A stretch of DNA of 64,000 nt from Litchfieldia alkalitelluris (GTDB lineage: Bacteria > Bacillota > Bacilli > Bacillales > Salisediminibacteriaceae), in NCBI RefSeq assembly GCF_002153425.1, contig NZ_KZ119600.1, forward strand, positions 152,593 to 216,592. Reading direction: 5' to 3'. Below are positions 17,098-25,948 of this stretch, piece after piece; positions within the stretch are counted from its first letter, which is position 1, and each line of letters starts with the position of its first letter. Made by a program: the position numbers and the translations under genes. The notes below the pieces were generated by a model. It had not been told where the DNA came from. It searched no databases and saw nothing but the letters and a program-made list of their open reading frames with translations.

Positions 17098-18789
17098 ATG
17101 AGGTTTGATGAAATAGCAGTGGACGCCCTAGAGGCTCACGTCAAAAATGTTTTAACCAAAGAAGAGATAACAAGGCTTATTGAAACACCAAAGCACGCTG
17201 AACATGGGGATATAGCATTTCCTTGTTTTCAGTTGGCCAAAACATACCGCAAGTCTCCACAGCAAATTGCAAAGGAGCTTTCTGAGGTGTGTGAACATCC
17301 TTTCATAGAAAAATTTGAAGCCAATGGTCCTTACCTAAATGCATTTCTTAAGAGAAAGTTGATCAGTAAACAATTGATAGAAAAGGTTACTCAGTTAAGT
17401 GATCATTATGGAAGTGCAATTGATGGCATTGGGGCGCGTGTTGTAATTGATTTCTCATCACCAAATATAGCAAAGCCCTTCTCAATGGGGCACTTACGAT
17501 CAACCGTGATTGGGAATTCCCTTGCATTACTTGCTGAAAAAAATGGCTGCGAGCCAGTAAAAATTAATCATCTTGGCGACTGGGGAACCCAATTTGGAAA
17601 ACTAATTGCTGCTTATAAACATTGGGGAAATGAGGCTGAGGTTAAGGAGAATCCAATTCCGACCCTTTTGAAGCTATATGTGAAGTTTCATAAAGAGAGT
17701 GAAGAAAACCCTCAGTTAAGTATTGAAGGGAGAGGTTGGTTTAAAAAGTTAGAGGGTGGAGATTTAGAAGCCGAGTCCTTATGGAAGTGGTTCAAAGATG
17801 AGTCTTTAAAAGAATTTGAAAAGGTATATCAAATGCTTGGAATATCCTTTGATAAAGTACAAGGAGAAAGTTTTTACAACGATAAAATGGAAGAGGTAGT
17901 GAAGGAATTATCGGAAAAGGGTCTCCTTCATGAGTCAGAAGGAGCGAGGGTTGTTAACTTAGGGGAAGATCAACCACCTTGTCTAATAGAGAAAACAGAT
18001 GGAACAACACTCTATGCCACTCGCGATTTAGCTGCAGCGATTTACCGTTACAAAACTTATGATTTTCAACAATGTCTCTATGTTGTGGGTGGAGAGCAAC
18101 AGCTTCACTTTGAACAGATCTTTCAAGTGTTGGGCATGATGGGCTATGATTGGAATAAGAAAATGACTCATGTTCCATTTGGACTTATCTTAAAGGACGG
18201 CAAGAAAATGTCCACTAGAAAAGGTAAGGTTGTCCTACTAGAGGAAGTACTACAAAATGCAATTGATAAAGCGAAAGATAATATGATGGAGAAAAATCCT
18301 GAGCTGAAAAATCTAGAGGACGTGGCTAAACAAGTTGGTGTTGGAGCGGTCATTTTCCACGATTTAAAGAATGAGCGATTGGGAAGCGTGGAGTTTGACT
18401 TAGAACAAATGCTTAAATTTGAGGGGGATACTGGTCCATATGTCCAATATACGAATGCTCGGTGTCAGACAATCTTGACGAAAGCGGAAAGAAAAGGGCA
18501 TATGGATAAAGTTAGTGGTTTAGAAGATCCCTATTCATGGGAAGTTGTGAAGCTGTTAGAACGATTCCCAACAGAAGTTAAAAGAGCGTTTGATCTATAC
18601 GAACCTTCTGTGATTGCAAAATATTTGTTGAAGCTATCCCAAGCAGTTAACACCTATTACGGTAATGTGAAAATTCTTCAAGGCGATGCTGGGGAAAAAG
18701 ATAATAAACTTGCTTTATTAAAGTCAGTCACTATTGTTTTGCAAGAAGGATTGAGATTATTAGGAATAAAGGCTCCTAAAAAAATGTAG
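17098..18789 (+). CDS. argS: Arginyl-tRNA synthetase
   Basis: A 563-aa class I synthetase that charges tRNA-Arg. It has the N-terminal Arg-tRNA-synthetase domain, then 'SPNIAKPFSMGHLRSTVIG' (HIGH equivalent, about 118-136), 'DWGTQFGKL', and KMSTR (KMSKS equivalent, about 370). The C-terminal DALR anticodon-binding domain has 'GPYVQYTNARCQTI' at its start. ATG 17098 has AGGTG 6 nt upstream. Regulated by the T-box leader. Not in the usual argS position beside speB in Bacillus, so this may be a T-box-controlled second copy or a rearranged locus. Confidence 0.95.
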   Translation: MRFDEIAVDALEAHVKNVLTKEEITRLIETPKHAEHGDIAFPCFQLAKTYRKSPQQIAKELSEVCEHPFIEKFEANGPYLNAFLKRKLISKQLIEKVTQLSDHYGSAIDGIGARVVIDFSSPNIAKPFSMGHLRSTVIGNSLALLAEKNGCEPVKINHLGDWGTQFGKLIAAYKHWGNEAEVKENPIPTLLKLYVKFHKESEENPQLSIEGRGWFKKLEGGDLEAESLWKWFKDESLKEFEKVYQMLGISFDKVQGESFYNDKMEEVVKELSEKGLLHESEGARVVNLGEDQPPCLIEKTDGTTLYATRDLAAAIYRYKTYDFQQCLYVVGGEQQLHFEQIFQVLGMMGYDWNKKMTHVPFGLILKDGKKMSTRKGKVVLLEEVLQNAIDKAKDNMMEKNPELKNLEDVAKQVGVGAVIFHDLKNERLGSVEFDLEQMLKFEGDTGPYVQYTNARCQTILTKAERKGHMDKVSGLEDPYSWEVVKLLERFPTEVKRAFDLYEPSVIAKYLLKLSQAVNTYYGNVKILQGDAGEKDNKLALLKSVTIVLQEGLRLLGIKAPKKM

Positions 18790-18800
18790 GTTCATAAGGA

Positions 18801-18840
18801 GGGGGCAAGTCACTTATTCAAAAAGTGTTGCCCCTATCTA
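18801..18840. terminator. Hairpin after argS
   Basis: GGGGCAAGTCACTT pairs with AAGTGTTGCCCC. There is no clear T-run on the forward strand, so it may work as a weak or bidirectional terminator. Confidence 0.45.
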
Positions 18841-18846
18841 TTAATC

Positions 18847-19383
18847 TCACATATGATGTCCGCCAATATTTTCTTGTCCCTGGAATGGAGGATACCAAAC
18901 AAAGAGGACAGCAATACAGATTAAATAAAGTAGGGTTAAAATGTGAAGGAATATCCACTTCTTTTTTCCGGACTTCTCATTGTTTTTCCAAAAATGAATA
19001 CTCCAAAAACCACCTAATCCAGACAGGAGTAAAAAGAATAATAGAATAATCCTTATTTCAGCAATGGATAACATTTCAGCAGTCATGGCCCCCATCAATC
19101 CAGCCATTGCTCCAGTAAAAACGCCTTCGACTGTAGCTAAAGGTCCATGTGGTATGCCAATGAATAAACCGAAAAATACTGATATGAAGATGCTAAGGAC
19201 GATGGAAGAGAAAAACACTCCTTGAAACAATCCACCTACATAAATACCGACTGTAAAACAAATAAGCATGGATGCTCCCATAGCTAGCATCATTTTTTCC
19301 ATACGTGTCCTTTCTGACTTTCCTTGTACACCAATATGATAGAGAAGTAAGGGGATGATGATAAACCCTGTGTATAAAAGCAT
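18847..19383 (-). CDS. Integral membrane protein, unknown function
   Basis: A 178-aa protein with about five predicted TM helices (about 1-16, 32-50, 55-78, 84-103, 110-128) and a sixth near 140-160, then 'WYPPFQGQENIGGHHM', a polar tail with two His. The motif 'GIPHGPLATVEGVFTGAMAGLMGAM' is glycine-rich, like metal- or ion-handling membrane proteins. I do not recognise the family and assign no function. ATG 19383 follows GGGAG on the reverse strand. It is convergent with argS. Confidence 0.65.
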   Translation of the reverse strand: MLLYTGFIIIPLLLYHIGVQGKSERTRMEKMMLAMGASMLICFTVGIYVGGLFQGVFFSSIVLSIFISVFFGLFIGIPHGPLATVEGVFTGAMAGLMGAMTAEMLSIAEIRIILLFFLLLSGLGGFWSIHFWKNNEKSGKKKWIFLHILTLLYLICIAVLFVWYPPFQGQENIGGHHM

Positions 19384-19549
19384 AGATGGTCACTCCCATT
19401 TATAGGTAATTAATGAATGAAAGACAAGCATTTAATATATATGTATTCAGTAACTTTGATAATAGAAGGAGTGGGGACATTTTCCATTGCAAGCGTGATA
19501 AAATAGGAATAGGTAATCGTAAAAGAGATTAGCAGAGGTGGGGTGCCAG

Positions 19550-19924
19550 ATGGTATACGTTGAAATAGATCAAATTAGAAAACGATTTGTTGTACATGAA
19601 AATGAGACTTGTCAAAAAGTAACCAAATCGAGAATAGTTTCAAAGAAATATAGAGACATTCAGCGTGCGAAGTTTGCTTACTTAAATGAATACTGCGACT
19701 ATACTCTCATCCACCACTGTCAAAGTGCCAAAGTGCGAAATGTAGCTAGCAACGGTGCTAGTGATGCTCCTTTTAATGATTACATTCGTTTCCATCAGAA
19801 TGTTTATGGCCCTATTGGGAAGCGAGTTAATATCTCTGCTTTACCAAAGTGGATTCGTATATTTTTTTATTTTGTAATGTCAGTAATTATCATAGGTACT
19901 ATAATTATATTAATCTATTCATAA
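19550..19924 (+). CDS. Small tail-anchored protein, unknown function
   Basis: A 124-aa protein. The basic soluble region (about 1-95, rich in R/K/H/Y with cysteines at 18, 46 and 54) is followed by one C-terminal TM segment (IFFYFVMSVIIIGTIIILIY), so it is likely tail-anchored or oriented with its N-terminus in the cytoplasm. I chose ATG 19550 downstream of GAGGTGGGG. No family recognised. It faces a convergent flavin reductase gene across a shared terminator. Confidence 0.55.
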   Translation: MVYVEIDQIRKRFVVHENETCQKVTKSRIVSKKYRDIQRAKFAYLNEYCDYTLIHHCQSAKVRNVASNGASDAPFNDYIRFHQNVYGPIGKRVNISALPKWIRIFFYFVMSVIIIGTIIILIYS

Positions 19925-19942
19925 TGTATTTTTGTTGATAAT

Positions 19943-19998
19943 AAAAAGCTTACTGCAATTTAGTGTTTTCATTAAATGATTTGCAGTAAGCTTATTAT
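19943..19998. terminator. Bidirectional terminator
   Basis: AAGCTTACTGCAA pairs with TTGCAGTAAGCTT around a 25-nt loop, with T-rich sequence on both strands. It serves two convergent genes. Confidence 0.8.
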
Positions 19999-20558
19999 TA
20001 TTTTTTGTCTAGAACAATTTCCTTTTTAGATGTAGAGCTATCTGCAATTAAGTATTTCGATTGCCCAAGGTAAAGTGGCAGCTGTAGCGCATTTAAGTTT
20101 GGAAGCATGCCATCAAATTTAGCTTCATCTTGATGGAATTTCTTAATGTTTCCAACAATCCAATCGTGATCTCCATATGAATTAATATCTAGTACTTCAC
20201 ATTCATAAGCTACATATGCATCCACAAGTATAGGGGAGTTCGTAACTTCTCCTTTTTTCCAAGGAATGTCCATTTTCTCGAATTTATCGCCGTCAGAACC
20301 TGAAAATTTTCCAGAAGCTTCGATATAGTGTGCGTATTCTGCTGGGACAAAATTAATGGCAAACTCATTGCTGTTTTTGATTAGGTGGTGGGTAAATCGC
20401 TCTTTCGCAACTGCAACTCCATAGATCGGAGGATCATAGGAGATGTAGGAATGCCATCCAGCAGCCATAATATTTTGGACATCTTTGTCCTTTGCAGTAA
20501 CTAGAGCAATTAATCCAGGATAGCAATGTAAAACGGTTTGGTCTGTACTTTTTAACAT
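19998..20558 (-). CDS. Flavin reductase-like (FMN-binding) family protein
   Basis: A 186-aa member of the flavin reductase domain family that binds FMN in a split barrel. It has the family features 'CYPGLIALVTAKD', 'NIMAAGWHSYISYDPPIYG' and 'NSNEFAINFV', ending in 'LNALQLPLYLGQSKYL'. These enzymes reduce free flavin with NAD(P)H or serve as oxygenase partners; the substrate is unknown. Start at ATG 20558 after GAGGGAGAG, rejecting a longer reading without a ribosome site. Monocistronic. Confidence 0.8.
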   Translation of the reverse strand: MLKSTDQTVLHCYPGLIALVTAKDKDVQNIMAAGWHSYISYDPPIYGVAVAKERFTHHLIKNSNEFAINFVPAEYAHYIEASGKFSGSDGDKFEKMDIPWKKGEVTNSPILVDAYVAYECEVLDINSYGDHDWIVGNIKKFHQDEAKFDGMLPNLNALQLPLYLGQSKYLIADSSTSKKEIVLDKK

Positions 20559-20677
20559 GAATCTCTCCCTCTCTAATATACGTTCATAGAAACTAGTATA
20601 GACGAAATCGTAGTTTGTTCCCATATAATATAGAATTCTTCACAATCTTAACAAGATTTCACAGAAAAGGGCCACCA

Positions 20678-20800
20678 GATCGACGCTTGAACAGGTATGA
20701 AAAAGAGGAAAAACTAAATCTCATACCTGATCGACGCTTGATCAGGTACTAAAAAGAGGAAATCCCAAATCTCATACCAGATCGACGGCTGATCTCATGT
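20678..20800. repeat. Intergenic repeat array, family B (3 units, 51-bp period)
   Basis: GATCGACG occurs at 20678, 20729 and 20780, exactly 51 bp apart. Each unit reads GATCGACGCTTGATCAGGTA followed by an A-rich loop and AAATCTCATACCA; AGGTATGA and TCATACC are complementary, so each unit can fold. The same family recurs at 40355 (single) and 40994-41151. Confidence 0.85.
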
Positions 20801-20801
20801 C

Positions 20802-20816
20802 GGTCCGAGTGGGTCC
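20802..20816 (+). repeat. Array boundary motif GGTCCRARTGRGTCC (copy 2)
   Basis: GGTCCGAGTGGGTCC directly after the last family B unit. See 11575 and 41162. Confidence 0.6.
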
Positions 20817-20861
20817 ACTCTTTTCAGGTTGGTTGGGCTCCGGACATCTTTACATTTTTAG

Positions 20862-20901
20862 ATAAAAAAATAGTCCGTGAACGAGATTGTCACGGACTAT
20901 C
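20862..20901 (-). terminator. Terminator of the GerMN lipoprotein gene
   Basis: Reverse strand: ATAGTCCGTGA pairs with TCACGGACTAT followed by seven T. Confidence 0.85.
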
Positions 20902-20912
20902 AAAATATATTA

Positions 20913-21596
20913 TTACTCTGCTGTTTTGAAATCGCTAGGATTTTTAGCTTGGAATGGTTCGGAGACATCCATATGCCCTAAGAAGCCATCAGGTACTTCT
21001 CCATCAATTAGAATTTGAGTTTTATTATATCCGAATTGATGGGCAAGCATTGTAATTTGATCAATTAGCATTGCTTCACCACTAGAGCCTAAGTTGGCAT
21101 CTAAGATATCCTCACTAAAAGATACTTTAGCTACATCTCCATCGAAGGTAATTGATTGGACCTTCGTTGTTTCTGGTACAAGACTTACTAAGTTTTCTTC
21201 TAAAGGACCAGCAATCCATAGTTCATATACTTGCATAGCTCCAGCTTCATCGGCTGTTACAGAAACGTCAGTAATAACACGATAAATGTCCATGACTTGA
21301 TCATCTGAAAAATAGAATTCAACATTATTAACTTTGGCAACTTCCTCATCAGATTCTGTTACCTCTTCGTCAGCCAATTCACTACTATCTTCTGCACTGT
21401 CTTCTTGTGCTTCATCTGAAGATTCCTCAGATGCTTCATCAGCTTCATCTACTTCTGTTTCGTCTTGATGATCTTCCACTATGCTATCTGTATCATCAGT
21501 ACCACCAGTAGAATCATTACCTTCTCCTTGACCACAGGCAGCTAATACTAACAGGAGGCTTAATCCCAGTAGTAACAACCATGTTAACTTTTTCAT
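20913..21596 (-). CDS. GerMN-domain lipoprotein
   Basis: A 227-aa lipoprotein. The signal peptide ends in the lipobox LAAC (Cys 21). A very acidic, low-complexity linker of D/E/S (about 25-90) follows. The C-terminal domain (about 95-215) has the GerMN pattern: 'YELWIAGPLEENLVSLVP', 'VQSITFDGDVAKVSFSED', 'LIDQITMLAHQFGYNKTQIL'. In Bacillus, GerM acts in sporulation envelope assembly and germination; other GerMN proteins are of unknown role. AAGGGG lies 5 nt before the ATG. Single gene with its own terminator. Confidence 0.82.
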   Translation of the reverse strand: MKKLTWLLLLGLSLLLVLAACGQGEGNDSTGGTDDTDSIVEDHQDETEVDEADEASEESSDEAQEDSAEDSSELADEEVTESDEEVAKVNNVEFYFSDDQVMDIYRVITDVSVTADEAGAMQVYELWIAGPLEENLVSLVPETTKVQSITFDGDVAKVSFSEDILDANLGSSGEAMLIDQITMLAHQFGYNKTQILIDGEVPDGFLGHMDVSEPFQAKNPSDFKTAE

Positions 21597-21820
21597 CTTA
21601 ACCCCTTCTTTCTATAAGCTATATTTATTAGTTAGACGGTAAAATGTAGAATATGTTACAAGCATAGCATAAAGTTTATATATGTAATATTTAATTTAAT
21701 GAAAAATGTCGAAAGTCCTATTAATTTTGTGGTTAATCCTATTGATGAGTATCTATAAGAAGCCCGATAAGATTAAATTATGTTAAAGTTAAGATATCTT
21801 ATTTTAAAGCTGGTGGGATC

Positions 21821-22483
21821 ATGGGGACAAAGGAGAAGAAAACGATCTTAGAAATCGTATACGAATCTATTATGTTTGTCCTTGCTTTCATGGCAGTGGC
21901 AACCATTTGGTATGCAACACAATATGATTCAGTCATCGTTTGGGGGACTTGGGCTATATTTTTTGTGGATTTCATCATTCGCTTTTTTACGGCAGAAAAG
22001 AAGTGGCATTTCATCAGATCTAATCCGTTTATGCTCATAGCAATTGTTCCACTAGACGCAGTATTTCAGTTGGCTAGAGTTGCTAGGTTGTTGCATTTTA
22101 TGAGACTAAAAGTAATTACTCAGTACTATACTAAACCTTTAATACGAAAGTTAGAAAAACAGAAGTTTTCTTATGTTATTCCAGTAGGATTTCTCATCGT
22201 CTTTATATGTATACTTCCATTATACTTATTAGAGCCTGGCCTCGAGACGTATTTTGACGCATTTATTGGAGGAATGTTATCCCTTGTATTCTTTGGTTAT
22301 ACGGCTATAAATCCTCAAACAACAATAGGAACTGTCATTATTACTCTATTAACGATCGTAGGGGTTGTTATGCATGGTGTAGTTATTAGTATTTTATTTA
22401 ATACAATAACTAACTTTCCTTTTGTTAAAAAGTTATTATTGAAGATAAAAATGAAAAGTGAAAAACAGAATCAGCAATTATAG
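21821..22483 (+). CDS. Voltage-gated-channel-like membrane protein with degenerate selectivity filter
   Basis: A 220-aa protein with the layout of a six-TM ion channel. An S4-like segment 'LARVARLLHFMRLK' (84-97) carries spaced arginines. A pore region follows S5, but the K+ filter TVGYGD is replaced by FFGYTAINP (157-165). The flanking 'GGMLSLVFFGYTAINPQTTI' and the following S6 helix keep the channel spacing. It may conduct another ion or have lost conduction. ATG 21821 follows GGTGGG. Not in an operon; it converges on opuAC across a shared terminator. Confidence 0.7.
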   Translation: MGTKEKKTILEIVYESIMFVLAFMAVATIWYATQYDSVIVWGTWAIFFVDFIIRFFTAEKKWHFIRSNPFMLIAIVPLDAVFQLARVARLLHFMRLKVITQYYTKPLIRKLEKQKFSYVIPVGFLIVFICILPLYLLEPGLETYFDAFIGGMLSLVFFGYTAINPQTTIGTVIITLLTIVGVVMHGVVISILFNTITNFPFVKKLLLKIKMKSEKQNQQL

Positions 22484-22521
22484 AAAAAACCGTTGGGAAC
22501 CTCAATCCCCAACGGTTTTAC
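22484..22521. terminator. Bidirectional terminator between channel-like gene and opuAC
   Basis: AAAACCGTTGGG pairs with CCCAACGGTTTT, with T-runs on both strands. Confidence 0.85.
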
Positions 22522-22534
22522 TAAGCTTTACTAA

Positions 22535-23410
22535 TTACTCGATTCCTGCAAGCCACTCTGCAACTGTATCTTGGTTAGCTTCTACCCAAGCAGCAGCAGC
22601 TTCTTCTGCTGGTACATCTTGTTGGATCTCAAGCATTACTGATTCCATGTCAGAAGTAGTCCAGAAGAATTGGTCTAAAATTGTGAATGCTTCAAGATCA
22701 TCTTCCTCTAATCCTTCACGAACCATTGTTGCGATAATTTCTGCATCACCGAAAGTACCTTCTGGATCTTCTAGATACTTCAGGTCGTAAGAAGCGAACT
22801 TCCAGTGAGGAGTCCAACCAGTAACAACAATTGGATCACCATTTTCAACTGCGCTACCTAATTCACCAGCCATAACACCACTTGAAGTAGGTACTACTTC
22901 CCAACCTTCAAGGTTTTCATAATCAGTTTCAACAGCAGCTTCTGCTGCACCAACTACACCAGCACCTGCTTCAATACCAGTGATTTCCATGTTCAATTCG
23001 TCTGCATATTGATCAAGATCAGCAATGGAATCAACATTCATGTATTCTGGAACAACTAAACCAATTTTTGCACCCTCTAAGTTTGGACCAAGTTCAACTA
23101 AGCTATCAGCGAACTCTTCATATTGTGAAGCATGAGTAGCTGGCAACCATGCTGCTACCATAGCGTCAGCCTCACCAGAAGCTACTGCGTCCCACATAAG
23201 TGTGTTATCAATTGGTGTATACGTTACATCGTACCCTTGATCTTCTAATACTTTACCGATAACGTGAGTAGATGCGATTTCAGAATCCCATTCTACGTAA
23301 ACTAGTTCAATAGCTTTGTCGTCATCGTTGCCACCGCAACCTGCTGCTAGTAATGATAATGAAAGTCCTGCTGCAAGACCAAGACGTTTCCAATTAAGTT
23401 TCTTAAACAT
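22535..23410 (-). CDS. opuAC: Glycine betaine ABC transporter, substrate-binding lipoprotein
   Basis: A 291-aa periplasmic-type binding protein tethered by lipidation (LLAAGC, Cys 25). The aromatic ligand cage is visible: Trp in 'VAAWLPATH', 'VTGWTPHWKF' and 'FFWTTSDME', as in B. subtilis OpuAC. The mature protein is acidic (many D/E), as in salt-tolerant Bacillaceae. Last gene of the opuAA-opuAB-opuAC operon, 77 bp after opuAB, with a GGGGAGAA ribosome site. It captures glycine betaine or proline betaine for osmoprotection. Confidence 0.93.
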   Translation of the reverse strand: MFKKLNWKRLGLAAGLSLSLLAAGCGGNDDDKAIELVYVEWDSEIASTHVIGKVLEDQGYDVTYTPIDNTLMWDAVASGEADAMVAAWLPATHASQYEEFADSLVELGPNLEGAKIGLVVPEYMNVDSIADLDQYADELNMEITGIEAGAGVVGAAEAAVETDYENLEGWEVVPTSSGVMAGELGSAVENGDPIVVTGWTPHWKFASYDLKYLEDPEGTFGDAEIIATMVREGLEEDDLEAFTILDQFFWTTSDMESVMLEIQQDVPAEEAAAAWVEANQDTVAEWLAGIE

Positions 23411-23487
23411 AATAGTAAATTCTCCCCTTTTAATAGTTTTTAATATATATGGAACTTTTCTTAGTGAAAAGGAACCAACGAGTAATA

Positions 23488-24354
23488 TTAGCCTTTCTTT
23501 TTTCCATCAAAGCCTTGTGAGAAGCGGTCAACGATAATTGCTAAAATAACAATACTTATCCCTGCCACAAATCCAGTACCCACATTTGCGCCTTGTAATG
23601 CTCGAGTTACTTCTCGTCCTAAACCAGGTGCTCCAATTAATGAAGCAATTACAACCATAGAGAGTACGAGCATAATTGTTTGGTTAATCCCGGCCATAAT
23701 CGTTGCTTTGGCCATTGGAAGCTCTACCTTAAATAACTTTTGAGCAGGAGTACTACCGAAAGCATCTGCTGCTTCAACTAATTCTGTAGATACTTGGCGT
23801 ATTCCGAGATTAGTTAGACGTACCGTTGGTGGTACAGCGAAAATAAGTGATGCAAAAACACCAGGTACATAGCCGATGCCGAAAAAGGCTGCAGCTGGAA
23901 TTAAGTAAACAAATGCTGGCATTGTCTGCATAAAGTCTAATACAGGTTTCATAATTGTTTGAGCTATATTATTTTTGGCCATTAAAATACCAAAAGGAAC
24001 ACCTATTATGACTGATAATAAACTAGCAATTAATACGAGAGTGAACGATTGCACTAATTGAGTCCATAAACCTTGATTGTAAATTAACCAGAGACCTACA
24101 ATGGAAAATGCAGCAAGTCCGAATTTTTTTCCTGAAATGTAAAATGCATATAAAGCAACTAAGAGTATGATGAATATAGGAGGAACTGCCCCTATAATAT
24201 CTACCATCCATTCCATAAATGCCCTTAGATAGACACTAATAGGATTGAATATAAAAGAAAATACATCTTTGATTACATCGATCGTTGTATCGGCCCAACT
24301 TGCTAACGGGATTCTAGGAATAAAGTCTAATAAATCATGAAGAAAATTAAGCAT
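23488..24354 (-). CDS. opuAB: Glycine betaine ABC transporter, permease
   Basis: A 288-aa membrane subunit of the OpuA importer with about seven to eight TM helices. The ABC-coupling loop reads 'EAADAFGSTPAQKLFKVELPMA' region (about 195-216). The start overlaps the end of opuAA by 8 nt (AATGCTTAA), a sign of coupled translation, with GAGGTG upstream. It pairs with the ATPase at 24347 and the binding protein at 22535. Confidence 0.93.
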   Translation of the reverse strand: MLNFLHDLLDFIPRIPLASWADTTIDVIKDVFSFIFNPISVYLRAFMEWMVDIIGAVPPIFIILLVALYAFYISGKKFGLAAFSIVGLWLIYNQGLWTQLVQSFTLVLIASLLSVIIGVPFGILMAKNNIAQTIMKPVLDFMQTMPAFVYLIPAAAFFGIGYVPGVFASLIFAVPPTVRLTNLGIRQVSTELVEAADAFGSTPAQKLFKVELPMAKATIMAGINQTIMLVLSMVVIASLIGAPGLGREVTRALQGANVGTGFVAGISIVILAIIVDRFSQGFDGKKKG

Positions 24355-25546
24355 TTTCTAAGTTCACCTCGCTATCACTTGCAAGAGCGCCAATGACTGC
24401 TCCACGTACGATAATACCAACCAATTTGCTGTTATCTATGACTGCTACAGGAATTGGAGAGTCGTGGATAATATTAAATATGTCATTCATCGGTGTCTCC
24501 TTGTCTACTTTAGGAATATCATTTCGCAAGATCTCTTGAAGATGCTTGATGTCATTTTTCTTCGCAAGAGAAGCATCATCTGCAGTAATATATCCTTTTA
24601 AGGTTCTATTACTGTCGACTACGAAAATACTAGAAAGCCCTTCTTCACGCATACGTTCTAGTGCAACGCGGGGACCATGCTTATCCATATTCACTGTTTC
24701 AGGACGTTTCATAATATGTTGTGCCGTAAGCACTTTTGATCTATCAATGTCTTCAACAAATTTTTCTACATAATCATTTGCAGGGTGTACAAGAATTTCT
24801 TCTGGTGTACCGATTTGTACGATAGAACCGTCTTTCATAAGGGCGATTCGATCACCAATACGTAACGCTTCATCTAAATCATGTGTAATGAAAATGATAG
24901 TTTTCTTCATAGTAGATTGTAGATCTAATAATTCATCCTGCATGTCTTTACGAATTAATGGATCTAGTGCGGAAAATGCCTCGTCCATTAATAAAACTTC
25001 TGGGTCATTCGCTAACGCACGTGCTAAACCAACACGTTGCTGCATTCCTCCGGAGAGCTGATCTGGATATTGATGCTCATATCCTTTTAATCCAACTAAT
25101 TCTAATGAAGTCAATGCTTTTTCTTTTCGCTTCTCTTTTTCGATATCTTGTACTTCAAGGCCGTACTCTACGTTTTCAAGAATTGTTCTGAATGGGAATA
25201 GTCCAAACTTCTGGAAAACCATACTCATTTTTTTTCTACGAACCTCGCGTAATTGCTGGTCATTCATTTGTGCAAGATTCTCACCATCGATCCATACATT
25301 TCCTGCGGATGGATTGATTAAACGATTTAATAATCGAACAAGTGTTGATTTACCACTTCCTGATAGCCCCATAATTACAAAGATTTCTCCATCTTGTACT
25401 TCAAAAGAAGCTTGGTTGACACCAACGGTCATTCCTGTCTCTTTTAAGATGTCATCTTTTGATCTCTTTTGATCTAGCATTTTTATTGCTTGCTTAGGGC
25501 GTTTACCAAAAACTTTTGATAAGTTTTCTACTTTTATTTTAGCCAA
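24347..25546 (-). CDS. opuAA: Glycine betaine ABC transporter, ATPase with CBS domains
   Basis: A 399-aa ATPase that powers betaine import. It has Walker A GLSGSGKST (about 61-69), the signature LSGGMQQRV, Walker B VLLMDEAFSALD and the H-loop 'FITHDLDEAL'. Two CBS domains (about 275-390) follow; in OpuA these sense ionic strength. Closely similar to B. subtilis OpuAA. I prefer the TTG at 25546, 6 nt after GAGGTGG; the GTG at 25555 would lie in that site. First gene of the operon; a divergent GbsR/OpcR-like regulator starts 400 bp away. Confidence 0.94.
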   Translation of the reverse strand: MAKIKVENLSKVFGKRPKQAIKMLDQKRSKDDILKETGMTVGVNQASFEVQDGEIFVIMGLSGSGKSTLVRLLNRLINPSAGNVWIDGENLAQMNDQQLREVRRKKMSMVFQKFGLFPFRTILENVEYGLEVQDIEKEKRKEKALTSLELVGLKGYEHQYPDQLSGGMQQRVGLARALANDPEVLLMDEAFSALDPLIRKDMQDELLDLQSTMKKTIIFITHDLDEALRIGDRIALMKDGSIVQIGTPEEILVHPANDYVEKFVEDIDRSKVLTAQHIMKRPETVNMDKHGPRVALERMREEGLSSIFVVDSNRTLKGYITADDASLAKKNDIKHLQEILRNDIPKVDKETPMNDIFNIIHDSPIPVAVIDNSKLVGIIVRGAVIGALASDSEVNLENA

Positions 25547-25759
25547 TCTAGCCACCTCAATCTTTTCAGTCGTTCGTAATTCTATTTATATAGTAGGAAC
25601 AGAATGAATCTCATAATATACACTTGCTAAAAATGAAGTCTAATAAGTATTCATAACTTGGCTTCAGAATTAGACACAGTCATTATTATTAAAATGGAAA
25701 AAATAATCATTATGGCCCACATGCCGCTTGACCTATTTAACTATAAACTTTTAAAAGAA

Positions 25760-25797
25760 TTTGATCAAACGGTGTATACTCACTAATTTGTATCAAA
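25760..25797. promoter_or_regulatory. Candidate operator palindromes between opuA and its regulator
   Basis: TTTGATCAAA (25760-25769) and TTTGTATCAAA (25787-25797), two similar palindromes in the 400-bp divergent intergenic region. They could bind the adjacent GbsR/OpcR-type repressor. The rest of 25547-25948 is AT-rich promoter DNA with no gene. Confidence 0.35.
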
Positions 25798-25948
25798 AGT
25801 TTGTTCAGTTAAAACTGTACGTAATAAACGTACTATATTCTTTTAAATGCTACTGATTGCTCAATTTTTAACATCTACTGGTCGCTTTCATCTCTTAAAT
25901 AGTTTTGCTACCATTTAAAATAGTAGAATGGAGGAGGGTAACGATGCG

